A stretch of 64,000 nucleotides of DNA. Source: Anaerocolumna sp. (lineage in GTDB: Bacteria; Bacillota; Clostridia; Lachnospirales; Lachnospiraceae). The notes below the pieces were generated by a model. The model saw only the letters and a list, made by a program, of their open reading frames with translations. It ran no database searches and had not been told where the DNA came from. Location of the stretch: positions 1 to 64,000 of the forward strand of contig JARBTX010000007.1 in the NCBI GenBank assembly GCA_029239975.1. The letters are read 5' to 3'. The first letter of the stretch is position 1; the number at the start of each line of letters is the position of its first letter. A program made the position numbers and the translations under genes. Positions 1-9,208 of the stretch are shown here, piece by piece.

Positions 1-160
1 ATTCCTGACCTGACACGGTTCACGAATTCCTGTTGCGTAAGACCCAGACGTCAACATCACTTATAGGGGGCAGCCCTACAAAAAAGCACCCTAGGCAAGG
101 CATCACCCCTGCTGTAGCGGATTGCAGGTACAGGGCACCGCTATCTCCCCGGCTGCACGG
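1..160 (-). ncRNA. ffs: SRP RNA, large (6S-type) bacterial form, 3' part cut off
   Basis: RNA scaffold of the signal recognition particle, which with Ffh targets nascent membrane and secreted proteins. Read on the minus strand it begins near 160 with CCGUGCAGCCGGGGAG, then GGUGCCCUGU, and reaches GUGAACCGUGUCAGGUCAGGAA at the window edge. This matches the Alu-type 5' domain and the start of the conserved Ffh-binding hairpin of Bacillus-type scRNA. The window ends inside the GGAA tetraloop, so the 3' half lies outside. In B. subtilis this RNA also sits beside tadA and dnaX. The exact 5' end is estimated. Confidence 0.9.
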
Positions 161-315
161 AAACTTTTTGACAAATTAAATAAATATAAAATAATTATAT
201 GCTACAAGATTCATTATTATGTTTTAAATTAGTGAAACTTGCATAGATTAGTATACTTCTTTTTTTATGAAAAGTCAAGAAGTTTGATTTGGGAGCCTTC
301 TTCCAATTTTGTTTA

Positions 316-807
316 TTATTCGTCATTGTTACTAGTTTTATACATCTTTTCTAATTTGTTTTTCGTTCTTAAACTTTTAAAAAATTCCTGTAAAACTTCT
401 TTACACTCATCTTCCATAATTCCAGTTGTAAGCTCTACCTTATGATTAAACTCATCCATTTGCAATATATTTAATATGGATCCGGCACATCCAGCCTTAG
501 GGTTCATTGCACCAACAATACATTCTTTTATTCTCGCTTGCACGATTGCTCCTGAACACATTTGACAAGGTTCAAGTGTTACATACATAGTACATTCTTC
601 TAATCTCCAGTCCCCTAATACTTTGCTTGCTTTTTGAATTGCAATCATTTCTGCATGAGCTAAGGTAGTCTTTTTGGTGTTACGCTTATTATATCCTCTT
701 GCTATAATTTTATCATTGTAAACAATTACACATCCAATAGGAACTTCACCAATTTTAGCTGCTTTTTTTGCCTCATTGATTGCTGCTTTCATATATTTTA
801 AATTCAT
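316..807 (-). CDS. tadA: tRNA-specific adenosine deaminase TadA
   Basis: Deaminates A34 to inosine at the wobble position of tRNA-Arg(ACG). The 163-aa protein has the cytidine/deoxycytidylate deaminase zinc signature: H51-A-E53 (zinc ligand and catalytic Glu) and P80-C81-x-x-C84. Length is normal for bacterial TadA. A GAAGGAAC ribosome site precedes the ATG. It lies directly upstream of the SRP RNA on the same strand, the order seen in Bacillus. The C-terminal 25 residues are lysine-rich. A general cytosine deaminase is possible, but the spacing and context favour TadA. Confidence 0.93.
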   Translation of the reverse strand: MNLKYMKAAINEAKKAAKIGEVPIGCVIVYNDKIIARGYNKRNTKKTTLAHAEMIAIQKASKVLGDWRLEECTMYVTLEPCQMCSGAIVQARIKECIVGAMNPKAGCAGSILNILQMDEFNHKVELTTGIMEDECKEVLQEFFKSLRTKNKLEKMYKTSNNDE

Positions 808-943
808 TTCATGTTCCTTCTCATACTATCATAGATTAAGTAAGGGAATAACTATAGACGATTTCCCCAATTTCTGTTATATTTATCTTAACATGAAGTA
901 AATTAAGTAGCAATGACTTTTCTACGATTTGGAGAGTGAATAT

Positions 944-1639
944 ATGAAAATACACGGGTTTAACAAAACTACTTTATTAGATTATCCTGGACATTTAGCA
1001 GCTACCATATTCTTAGGAGGTTGTAATTTTCGTTGTCCTTTTTGTCATAATGCAACTCTCGTTCTGTCACCTGAAAGCCAACCTACTATTTCAGAAGAAG
1101 AGCTTTTTACTACTCTAAGTAAAAGGCAAGGTTTACTTGAAGGAGTATGTATTACAGGCGGAGAACCTACTCTATATCCAGATTTAGATTTATTTTTAAG
1201 GAAGATAAAAAACTTAGGGTACTTAATAAAATTAGATACCAATGGTTACAATCCTAGTTATCTTAAGAATTTAATACAGTTGGGATTACTTGATTATGTA
1301 GCAATGGATATTAAAAACAGTAAAGAGAAATACGGAACTACTTCTGGAGTTTCAACTTTAGATACATCTAAAATATCCGAAAGTATATCACTACTTATCT
1401 CCTCTGATATAGATTATGAGTTTAGAACAACTGTAGTAAAAGAATACCATACCATAGATGATTTTAGATCTATTGGTGCTTGGATTAAGGGAGCAAAAGC
1501 ATATTATCTACAAGCTTACAAAGATTCAGGAGACACCTTGACAACAGGCCTTAGCAGTTATTCCAAATCAGACTTAGAAAACTTTAAGGAAGCAGTACAC
1601 CCATATGTAAATTCAATTGGTATACGCGGTATGGATTAA
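944..1639 (+). CDS. Radical-SAM activating protein, anaerobic RNR activase-like (NrdG2 type)
   Basis: Predicted glycyl-radical-enzyme activase. The 231-aa protein carries the radical-SAM motif C27-x3-C31-x2-C34 in GGCNFRCPFCHN, followed by a GGEPT motif that helps bind SAM. It resembles the family annotated as anaerobic ribonucleoside-triphosphate reductase activating protein, distinct from the short NrdG at 9208. A TTG at 929 also opens the frame, but GGAGAG at 931-936 lies seven bases before ATG 944, so that start is preferred. It stands alone, and its partner enzyme cannot be told from context; NrdD or another glycyl radical enzyme is possible. Confidence 0.8.
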   Translation: MKIHGFNKTTLLDYPGHLAATIFLGGCNFRCPFCHNATLVLSPESQPTISEEELFTTLSKRQGLLEGVCITGGEPTLYPDLDLFLRKIKNLGYLIKLDTNGYNPSYLKNLIQLGLLDYVAMDIKNSKEKYGTTSGVSTLDTSKISESISLLISSDIDYEFRTTVVKEYHTIDDFRSIGAWIKGAKAYYLQAYKDSGDTLTTGLSSYSKSDLENFKEAVHPYVNSIGIRGMD

Positions 1640-1723
1640 AGAAGATATCAAAGTAAGTAATTGCGGTATATTTAAATTATTTTAGCAATGGAATAAACTA
1701 TTCTTAAGTTAGGGAGTGTGTCT

Positions 1724-2275
1724 ATGCAGACGACTTGTGTTACCGATCGGTTAATATTAAATATTTTACATCCCAGCGATGCAGATAAAGTCTTATCTTT
1801 TTACGATAGGAATAAGGAACATTTTGAACCTTGGGAACCAGAACGAGACCCAAATTTTTATACCTTATCTTACCAACGGTTAACCTTGTCAATTGAAAAT
1901 AACTTAATGACCCAATCAAAAATTTTACGATATTGGGTATTCTTACGTGATAATCCAAACGAAATTATTGGTTCTGTTAATTTCTATAACATTATCAGAG
2001 GGTCTTATTGTTCCTGCCAGTTAGGCTATAAATTTGATAAAGATTACACTGGTTACGGATATGCCTATGAAAGTATAAGTTATGCAATTAAAGTTTTGTT
2101 ACCTGAATACCAATTACATCGGATCGAGGCAAACATTATGCCATCAAATACTCCTTCTATAAAATTAATAAAAAAATTAGGTTTTTCCTATGAAGGTTTA
2201 GCAAAATCTAGTATTCATATTAATCATAGATGGGAAGATCATGCAAGGTACGCATATATTAATCCTGAATATTAG
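1724..2275 (+). CDS. GNAT N-acetyltransferase, RimJ/RimL-like
   Basis: Predicted acetyl-CoA-dependent N-acetyltransferase of the ribosomal-protein-alanine acetyltransferase type (Acetyltransf_3). The 183-aa protein shows TDRLILNILHPSDADKV at the N-terminus, then the acyl-CoA region around GYKFDKDYTGYGYAYES and a late HRIEANIMPSNTPSIKLIKKLGF typical of RimJ/RimL. A GTG at 1718 is in frame but lies one base from the AGGGAG site, so ATG 1724 is the better start. The substrate (ribosomal protein or small molecule) cannot be read from the sequence. A terminator follows within 35 bases. Confidence 0.85.
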   Translation: MQTTCVTDRLILNILHPSDADKVLSFYDRNKEHFEPWEPERDPNFYTLSYQRLTLSIENNLMTQSKILRYWVFLRDNPNEIIGSVNFYNIIRGSYCSCQLGYKFDKDYTGYGYAYESISYAIKVLLPEYQLHRIEANIMPSNTPSIKLIKKLGFSYEGLAKSSIHINHRWEDHARYAYINPEY

Positions 2276-2306
2276 AATCTATTACCAAACTTTTAAGTTA
2301 AATATA

Positions 2307-2345
2307 AAAGGACTACAAATCAATATAACGACTTTGTAGTCCTTT
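2307..2345. terminator. Bidirectional terminator between convergent genes
   Basis: A perfect 13-bp inverted repeat (AAAGGACTACAAA/TTTGTAGTCCTTT) with a 13-base loop lies between the GNAT gene (+) and the acidic protein gene (-). Flanking A and T runs allow it to serve both strands. Confidence 0.85.
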
Positions 2346-2361
2346 GTCATATAAATTTTTA

Positions 2362-3999
2362 TTAGTTTAATAAAACAGGTATATACCAATATCCAAATTC
2401 ACCGGTTTTTCTTTCTTTTCTTTTAACCGATTTAAAATTCTCAAATCCAAACATTTTAGCCATAAATTTTTCTCTGTTATGATAAATACCTGGTACACCT
2501 AGAATATAGCTAAATCCATTTTTGTCATTCATTCTTGCAAAAATTAAATGGCGATAACTATAATAACCATGTAATAAAAAGCTATTATTACCTAGAATCC
2601 ATGCTTCCATAGGGAACAATCCAATATCTTGTGGCTCAATTTTAACACACCAAGCAATTTCATTATCTTCAAATGGATACATTCTTGGAAAACTTCTATA
2701 GATTCGTTTTGCTAAAGGATGATCTTCAAAGAATGGCCTTGGCTGTTCCGTTCGACATTCAGCACCTTCTACCTTTTCATCCAAGGAATCTTGATTCTCG
2801 TGATTTAATGATTCTGATATTACATCACCTTGATCTAGCTCTTCTTCAAAGGAATCATATAGATCCTCTTCTTTGTTTAACTCATCATTATCAAGAGCAA
2901 TTTCTTCATAATATTCCTTCTTCTGATTTGGTATAGAAAATACATTATCTAAATCCATAGAATCAATTTCTGATTCATCATTTTCTGTTTCATTAATTTC
3001 TATTTTATCATTTTCTCTTTCATCATTGCCAGTTATTTCAACTGTTTCATCATCAATAAGTTGTTGATCCTTTATTTGTTTCTCTTCAAATAATTCTTCC
3101 CCAGGCAAGGCATCATCTTGTTCTACCTTACTATCGTCTAACTCTATTTCATCTAGATTTTGTTGACTTACTGGTTGTTGCGCTCTGTTTTCATCCATAT
3201 TCTCTGGTGATGTATTATCATCTTCATCAAGGTTGATATCACCGGTTTCTGGAGTTTCTATGATTAGCTTACCACATGGATTTTCTGGAGTGACAGGTTG
3301 CATAGGAACTTCATTATTTATGTTAGTCGGTTGATTTTCTGTGGATGGGCTAGGTGAAGTGTTTTGAGTTACTTCTGCAGATGGAGTATTGTTATTGCTT
3401 TCGTCCTTTTCTGCATATTTATCCGTTGTTAGATCATCCTGATTAAAATATTCTGTTTTTATATTAATTACTTTAACATCAGCTGCTTTTACTAAATCTG
3501 ATTCATCATTTCTATCTATGGATGCATCCGGTTTTATTTCTGTCTCTGTTTTAATTTCATCTTCTTTTGCAGTTTTTTGTTCTGTATTTTCTTTCTTTAA
3601 TTGACTATCTTCAATAGTTGAAACTAACTCCTTGGTGATTGGACTATCGTCCCATTCTGTAGCAAAAAACTTTTTATCAGACAAATATAATACAATACCA
3701 CCCATTTCATCTAGACTATAGGGTGTATTCATAATATGAGCTGATTCAGTGATTACTCTGTAATCTCCTATACCGTTTCTCACATAAAATGTTCCAAGTA
3801 AAACACCTTGAAGTCCACCTTTATTTCGTTTGAATATGTATGCCTTTAACTGTTTTTCATTCAAACTAGGTGCTGCTATGTGAAGTGTACACTTACATTG
3901 TCCATTTCGTGCTTCGACTCTGGCATAACCAACATTGTTCCGTTTTATCCCATCTTCATAATTGTACATGTATGAAACCAATCTTCTATAGTCAGGCAT
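2362..3999 (-). CDS. Large acidic protein with conserved ends, DUF6128-like
   Basis: Function unknown. The 545-aa protein has three parts. An N-terminal folded domain (about 1-125) includes the motif YARVEARNGQCKCTLHI and ends near FFATEWDDSPI. A long low-complexity acidic linker (about 130-415) is full of E, D, N and Q. A C-terminal domain (about 425-545) is rich in aromatics (FPRMYPFEDNE, HGYYSYRHL, GVPGIYHNREKFMAKMFGF). The N-terminal part resembles the domain called DUF6128, known from Lachnospiraceae; this is from memory. No signal peptide or membrane segment is seen, so a cytoplasmic location is inferred. AGGGAG precedes the start. It is monocistronic. Being conserved at both ends and variable in the middle suggests a scaffold or tether. 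Confidence 0.75.
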   Translation of the reverse strand: MPDYRRLVSYMYNYEDGIKRNNVGYARVEARNGQCKCTLHIAAPSLNEKQLKAYIFKRNKGGLQGVLLGTFYVRNGIGDYRVITESAHIMNTPYSLDEMGGIVLYLSDKKFFATEWDDSPITKELVSTIEDSQLKKENTEQKTAKEDEIKTETEIKPDASIDRNDESDLVKAADVKVINIKTEYFNQDDLTTDKYAEKDESNNNTPSAEVTQNTSPSPSTENQPTNINNEVPMQPVTPENPCGKLIIETPETGDINLDEDDNTSPENMDENRAQQPVSQQNLDEIELDDSKVEQDDALPGEELFEEKQIKDQQLIDDETVEITGNDERENDKIEINETENDESEIDSMDLDNVFSIPNQKKEYYEEIALDNDELNKEEDLYDSFEEELDQGDVISESLNHENQDSLDEKVEGAECRTEQPRPFFEDHPLAKRIYRSFPRMYPFEDNEIAWCVKIEPQDIGLFPMEAWILGNNSFLLHGYYSYRHLIFARMNDKNGFSYILGVPGIYHNREKFMAKMFGFENFKSVKRKERKTGEFGYWYIPVLLN

Positions 4000-4190
4000 A
4001 TTAGACTCCCTTACTTTCTAGTGCATGAATGTATGTTACGTTTCATCAAAACTGGTACAATCATGACACCGATATACTTATAGTAATATATTCTATTTTT
4101 ATTGGATATATGACTAAGTAAAATACTTTAATAAAAGTAAACAACTTTATTATATTAATTTTAAATAAATGATGTTTTTTATAAAAAAAT

Positions 4191-4215
4191 AAACAGGATA
4201 CTAAGTATCCTGTTT
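4191..4215 (-). terminator. Rho-independent terminator of yqeY
   Basis: An 11-bp perfect stem (AAACAGGATAC/GTATCCTGTTT) with a 3-base loop is followed on the minus strand by ATTTTTTT. It lies 55 bases past the yqeY stop. Confidence 0.9.
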
Positions 4216-4269
4216 ACCATTATATTATCTTATTTTATATGAATGTAACTTTATAGCAATATAGTTAAA

Positions 4270-4716
4270 CTATTGGAACATTGCTGCAACAATATTATTT
4301 ACTACTTGTCCATCTGCTTTTCCTTTAACCTTTGGCATAAGTTCTTTCATAATCTTGCCTTTATCTTTTGCAGTTGGTTCTGTAATTCCTAAATCGTTTA
4401 AAACACCTTCAATAATATTCTTAACTTCATCTTCACTTAAGAACTTAGGAGCAAACTCAGAAAGAATCTCTAATCTTGCTTTGCACTCACTAATAATGTC
4501 AGTTCTATCAGCTGGCGCAGATTCTAATGTTTCTTTTAGTTGTTTCATTTCTTTTAAAACAACTCCATTTTCCTCTTCTTCTGTAAGATCAGCTCGTTTG
4601 TCAATGGCTACATTTTTAAGTGCTGTTAAAAGTGCTGAAAGCGCATCTTTTCTGCCCTTATCTCCTGCTTTCATAGCTTTAACCATCTCTGCTCTAATTA
4701 ATTCGATTTTTGTCAT
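4270..4716 (-). CDS. yqeY: GatB/YqeY-domain protein
   Basis: A 148-aa protein of the YqeY family, related to the C-terminal tRNA-binding tail of amidotransferase subunit GatB. The exact role is unsettled; a tRNA or aminoacylation link is inferred from the domain. It begins MTKIELIRAEMVKAMKAGDK and ends with the typical GKIMKELMPKVKGKADGQVV stretch. Length is standard. GGAGG precedes the ATG. In many Firmicutes yqeY follows rpsU; here it stands alone with its own terminator. Confidence 0.9.
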   Translation of the reverse strand: MTKIELIRAEMVKAMKAGDKGRKDALSALLTALKNVAIDKRADLTEEEENGVVLKEMKQLKETLESAPADRTDIISECKARLEILSEFAPKFLSEDEVKNIIEGVLNDLGITEPTAKDKGKIMKELMPKVKGKADGQVVNNIVAAMFQ

Positions 4717-4734
4717 TATAATTTACCTCCATTT

Positions 4735-4912
4735 TATATATTTGTTATTTTTAATCTCTTATATATTTATTTTTGTGATTAATTTAATCTCTTATAATTT
4801 AATTTCATATAAACCCATTTTTTAATAAACTTAATTTCTTATAAACCCAATTTTTATAACTTAATTTTTATACACTTAATTATTATATATTTAATTTAAT
4901 ATAAAAATATAA
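4735..4912. repeat. Degenerate A+T-rich repeat cluster
   Basis: Loosely repeated blocks such as TTAATCTCTTATA and CTTAATTTCTTATAAACCCAATTTTTATA recur two to four times between yqeY and uup. Almost no G or C is present. No ORF or clear hairpin is seen. It may be a decayed tandem array or an A+T-rich upstream region for yqeY. Confidence 0.5.
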
Positions 4913-4991
4913 ATTTATCTTATATCATTCCTACCGATGTGATAAAGATGAATAGATATGCATTCATATTCATCCCTACCCCAAAGAAAAA

Positions 4992-6803
4992 TTAAGACTT
5001 CTTTGCATTTTCAATTTGTTCCGCTAAATCGTTTAAATACATCCAACGATCCATCTTCACTTCTAATTCTTGTTCTAATTTTTCTTTTTGAGCCATTAAT
5101 TCGCTAAGTTTAGAATAATTACTGGAAGACTCTGCAATGAAAACATCCAATTCTTCTATCTTACTTTCTAAATTGGCAATTACCGTATCAATTTCATCGA
5201 ATTCCTTTTGTTCATTATAAGTGAATTTTAGTTTGGTTTCTTTTGGCTTTACCTTTACATTTTTATTCACTACTTCATTAGCTTTTAAACCCAAATTATC
5301 AGAAGAGTTACTTTCTCTTAGAGTTTTCGCTTCTTTATAATCTGTAAAACCACCTTCATATTGTTGTAGCTTTCCATTTCCTTCAAAGGCGAAAATTCGG
5401 CTAACAATTCGGTCTAAGAAATATCTATCATGGGATACCGTTAAAACAATTCCGTCAAAACTATCCAAATAATCTTCTAGTATAGTAAGTGTTTGAATAT
5501 CTAAGTCATTGGTAGGCTCATCAAGGATTAACACATTAGGGGCTTCCATTAAGACTTTTAATAGGTAAAGTCTTCTCTTTTCTCCACCAGATAATTTTGC
5601 TATCAAGGAATATTGCATTGCACCAGTAAATAAAAACCTTTCCAACATCTGAGATGCGGAAGCACTACCTTCACTGGTTTCTATATATTCTGCCACATTT
5701 CTTATATAGTCAATCACTTTTAAACTTTGATCCATATATTCATTTTCTTGTGAAAAATAACCGATTTTTACTGTTTCCCCTATATCTATGTTACCTTCAT
5801 CCGGTTCAAAATTGCCCGTAATCATTTTAAGTAATGTAGTCTTACCACAACCATTCGGCCCTACAATACCAATTCGATCATTTTTTAACATAATATAAGT
5901 AAAATCTTTAATTAAGGTTCTCTCACCAAACCCTTTACTAATATCATCAATTTCGATAGTCTTTTTGCCCATCCTAGTTGATAATGCATTCAATTCTACG
6001 CTTTTATCTTTTTCAATTACTTTACGATCTCTTAGCTCTTCAAATCGCTGAATATGCGCTTTTTGTTTTGTAGATCTGGCTCTAGCACCACGCATCATCC
6101 ACTCTAAATCCATACGATACAAGCTTTTCTTTTTACGTTCGGTAGCCATTTCCATGTCTTCACGTTCTGCTTTTAACTCTAAAAACTTGGAATAATTTGC
6201 AAGGTAAGTATAGATGCTACCTTTATCAATCTCTATAATTTTATTAGTAACCTTGTCCAAAAAGTATCGATCGTGGGTTACCATAATAAATGCGCCTTGG
6301 TATTTATTTAAATATTCTTCTAACCACTCAGCCATATCATTGTCTAAATGGTTTGTAGGTTCATCAAGTACTAAAATTTCGGCTGGAGTTAATAAGGCAC
6401 GTACAAGTGCAACTCTTTTTTTCTGACCGCCAGATAAAATATCAACTTTTCCGTTGTAGTCATTGATACCTAACTTTATTAGCATCGTTTTTGCTTCACC
6501 TTCTAGGTTACGATACTCTTCTTCTGCTTTCTTTCCAAGTACCACATTCTCTAGTATCGTTAGTTCTTCTTTAAATACCGGTGATTGGGCAAGATATTCT
6601 ACGCGAACTGATTTACCTTTAACAACAGCTCCTGCATCTGGTTCTTCTAGTCCAGATATAATTTTTAATAGTGTGGATTTACCCGTACCATTAATACCTA
6701 TTACACCAATCTTGTCACCTTCATTAATACCTAGGGTAACTTGATCAAATAATATTTTATCCGTAAAGCTTTTGCTCATTTTTTCTACATTTAACAGATT
6801 CAT
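4992..6803 (-). CDS. uup: ABC-F family ATPase, Uup type
   Basis: A soluble tandem-ATPase protein of the ABC-F class; family members act on ribosomes or, for Uup, have been tied to DNA and ribosome maintenance. The 603-aa protein has a first Walker A GINGTGKST (36-44), an LSGGQKKR signature and LDEPTNHLD Walker B. The linker contains RGARARSTKQKAHI, typical of Uup. A second ATPase follows with GPNGCGKTT, LSGGEKRR and LDEPTNDLD. Residues about 530-600 form a charged coiled coil, also Uup-like. No membrane segments are present. An AAGGAG site precedes the ATG. Monocistronic and divergent from nrdD. Confidence 0.9.
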   Translation of the reverse strand: MNLLNVEKMSKSFTDKILFDQVTLGINEGDKIGVIGINGTGKSTLLKIISGLEEPDAGAVVKGKSVRVEYLAQSPVFKEELTILENVVLGKKAEEEYRNLEGEAKTMLIKLGINDYNGKVDILSGGQKKRVALVRALLTPAEILVLDEPTNHLDNDMAEWLEEYLNKYQGAFIMVTHDRYFLDKVTNKIIEIDKGSIYTYLANYSKFLELKAEREDMEMATERKKKSLYRMDLEWMMRGARARSTKQKAHIQRFEELRDRKVIEKDKSVELNALSTRMGKKTIEIDDISKGFGERTLIKDFTYIMLKNDRIGIVGPNGCGKTTLLKMITGNFEPDEGNIDIGETVKIGYFSQENEYMDQSLKVIDYIRNVAEYIETSEGSASASQMLERFLFTGAMQYSLIAKLSGGEKRRLYLLKVLMEAPNVLILDEPTNDLDIQTLTILEDYLDSFDGIVLTVSHDRYFLDRIVSRIFAFEGNGKLQQYEGGFTDYKEAKTLRESNSSDNLGLKANEVVNKNVKVKPKETKLKFTYNEQKEFDEIDTVIANLESKIEELDVFIAESSSNYSKLSELMAQKEKLEQELEVKMDRWMYLNDLAEQIENAKKS

Positions 6804-6970
6804 TTACGTAACTCCTTCTATATATATCCTTGGAATCATTTACTGTCTTAAAAGAATATCATATTTTCTAATATTATACCACAAATAATTTTTTCTCTTC
6901 CGTTTAATCATACTCTTTTATTTACATTATTTTCTGGTTTTAATGGATGGAAATTCTTAATTTATATCAT

Positions 6971-7038
6971 TTGTCAAGCAAAGAATTTTTAATTTTAATA
7001 AAAAAATAGTACAATATCTAGTACTCATATGATATAAT
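6971..7038 (+). promoter_or_regulatory. nrdD promoter region with possible NrdR box
   Basis: TTGTCA (6971) and TTTAAT (6994) are 17 bases apart; a perfect TATAAT lies at 7033. Between them the near-palindrome GTACAATATCTAGTAC (7009-7024) resembles the NrdR-box pattern (acaCwATATmTwGtgt) and would overlap the -35 zone of the TATAAT promoter. NrdR repression of ribonucleotide reductase genes is established; its use here is inferred. A second box at the usual ~31-bp spacing is not convincing. Confidence 0.4.
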
Positions 7039-7087
7039 ACCACTGTATGTTGAAGAAATGTTAGTTTTAGGAAAGAAGGAATTACCG

Positions 7088-9208
7088 ATGATTAAAGTGG
7101 TGAAGAAAGATAATACCAAAGAAGAATTCAATGTCCAAAAGGTCATTAACGCAGTTGATAAGTCAGCTCAGAGAGCCTTAATCAAATTCACACCAAAAGA
7201 GCACGAATATATTTGCCAATATGTTGAGGCAAGAGTTAATGCAATGAATAAGACAGAAATTCATATTAGCGATATGCATAATGTGGTGGAGAGTGCACTA
7301 GAAGAAACACATCCTCTGGTTGCAAAAAGTTATCGTGATTATCGTAATTACAAACAAGACTTTGTACATATGCTAGATGAAGTTTACAAAAAAAGTCAGT
7401 CCATTATGTATATTGGTGATAAGGAAAATAGTAACACAGACAGCGCATTAGTTTCCACAAAACGAAGTTTAATCTTTAATCAATTAAACAAAGAACTATA
7501 TCAAAAATTCTTTTTAACTACAGAAGAATTACAAGCTGCAAGAGATGGTTACATCTATATCCACGATATGTCTGCTAGAAGAGATACCATGAACTGTTGT
7601 CTTTTTGATGTAAAAAACGTGTTAAAAGGTGGTTTTGAAATGGGTAACCTTTGGTATAACGAACCAAAGACCTTAAATGTTGCCTTTGACGTAATAGGTG
7701 ATATCGTACTTAGCGCTGCCAGCCAACAATATGGTGGTTTCACCGTTCCAAGCGTAGATTTATTATTAGAGCCATATGCAGAAAAATCCTATGACTTATT
7801 ATATAAAAAGTATCTTGATTTAGGCATTAGCCCAGAAAAAGCACAGGAAGAAGCGATAAAAGACGTAAAATTAGATTTAGAACAAGGTTTTCAAGGATGG
7901 GAATATAAATTCAATACTGTTGCATCAAGCCGTGGTGATTATCCATTCATAACTGTTACAACTGGTACAGGTACTGGAAGATTTGCTAAAATGGCATCTA
8001 TCGCATTATTAGAAGTTCGAAAAGGTGGACAAGGTAAAAAGGAATGTAAAAAACCTGTATTATTCCCTAAGATTGTTTTCCTTTATGATAAAAACCTTCA
8101 TGGTGAAGGATGTGAACTAGAAGAAGTATTTGAAGCAGGTATCGAATGTTCTAGTAAAACTATGTATCCAGATTGGTTAAGTTTAACTGGAGAAGGTTAT
8201 ATCGCAAGCATGTATAAACAATATGGTCAGATTATTAGTCCAATGGGCTGCAGAGCCTTTCTATCTCCTTGGTACAAAGAAGGGGGAATGTATCCAGCCA
8301 GCGAAGATGATACACCAGTATTTGTAGGACGTTTTAATATCGGTGCTGTAAGCTTACATTTACCTATGATTCTTGCAAAGGCTAGACAAGAAAGCAGAGA
8401 TTTTTATGAAGTACTAGATTATTACTTAGAGTTAATTCGTAATTTACATATAAGAACTTATGCGTATTTAGGAGAAATGAGAGCTTCTACCAATCCGTTA
8501 GCATATTGTGAAGGTGGTTTTTATGGTGGTAATCTTGGTATTCATGATAAGATAAAACCTTTGTTAAAAACAGCAACTGCATCCTTTGGAATCACTGCAT
8601 TTAACGAATTACAACAGTTGTATAATAAAAAATCTTTAGTTGAAGATGGTGAATTTGCAATTGATGTTTTAAAATACATCAATAAAAAGATTACAGAATT
8701 TAAAGAAGAAGATGGTAACCTATACGCTATTTACGCAACTCCAGCGGAAAATCTTTGTGGTCTTCAAGTGCAACAGTTCCGTAAGAAATATGGAATTATT
8801 GCAAATGTATCAGATCGTGAATATGTAAGCAACGGATTCCACTGCCATGTAACAGAAGAAATTACTCCAATTCAAAAACAAGACTTAGAATATCGATTCT
8901 GGGAATTATCAAACGGTGGTAAAATTCAATACGTAAAATATCCTATCGATTATAATATATCTGCATTCAAAACTTTGGTAAGAAGGGCAATGGATATGGG
9001 ATTTTATGAAGGTGTCAACTTATCCTTAGCTTACTGTGATGATTGTGGACATCAAGAATTAGAAATGGATATTTGCCCAAAATGCGGTAGCAACAATCTA
9101 ACTAAAATTGATCGTATGAATGGATATTTATCCTATTCTAGAGTTAAAGGAGATACCCGCTTAAACGATGCGAAAATGGTAGAAATAAACGAAAGGAAAA
9201 GTATGTAA
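7088..9208 (+). CDS. nrdD: Anaerobic (class III) ribonucleoside-triphosphate reductase
   Basis: Reduces ribonucleoside triphosphates to dNTPs without oxygen, using a glycyl radical made by NrdG. The 706-aa protein starts with an ATP-cone allosteric domain (MIKVVKKDNTKEEFNVQKV). Near the C-terminus are four zinc-ligand cysteines (C650, C653, C663, C666) and the glycyl radical loop RMNGYLS with Gly679. The frame opens at ATG 7058, but GAAGGA at 7075-7080 points to ATG 7088, which also matches the family start. The stop overlaps the nrdG start by one base (TAATG), so the two are translationally coupled. Confidence 0.96.
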   Translation: MIKVVKKDNTKEEFNVQKVINAVDKSAQRALIKFTPKEHEYICQYVEARVNAMNKTEIHISDMHNVVESALEETHPLVAKSYRDYRNYKQDFVHMLDEVYKKSQSIMYIGDKENSNTDSALVSTKRSLIFNQLNKELYQKFFLTTEELQAARDGYIYIHDMSARRDTMNCCLFDVKNVLKGGFEMGNLWYNEPKTLNVAFDVIGDIVLSAASQQYGGFTVPSVDLLLEPYAEKSYDLLYKKYLDLGISPEKAQEEAIKDVKLDLEQGFQGWEYKFNTVASSRGDYPFITVTTGTGTGRFAKMASIALLEVRKGGQGKKECKKPVLFPKIVFLYDKNLHGEGCELEEVFEAGIECSSKTMYPDWLSLTGEGYIASMYKQYGQIISPMGCRAFLSPWYKEGGMYPASEDDTPVFVGRFNIGAVSLHLPMILAKARQESRDFYEVLDYYLELIRNLHIRTYAYLGEMRASTNPLAYCEGGFYGGNLGIHDKIKPLLKTATASFGITAFNELQQLYNKKSLVEDGEFAIDVLKYINKKITEFKEEDGNLYAIYATPAENLCGLQVQQFRKKYGIIANVSDREYVSNGFHCHVTEEITPIQKQDLEYRFWELSNGGKIQYVKYPIDYNISAFKTLVRRAMDMGFYEGVNLSLAYCDDCGHQELEMDICPKCGSNNLTKIDRMNGYLSYSRVKGDTRLNDAKMVEINERKSM

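Noticed and set aside
239-445. Plus-strand 68-codon ORF opposite tadA
   Set aside because: It overlaps the tadA 3' end antisense, is low-complexity hydrophobic and has no ribosome site.
4355-4825. Plus-strand 156-codon ORF across yqeY
   Set aside because: It is the antisense shadow of yqeY, with serine-rich non-protein-like composition running into A+T repeats.
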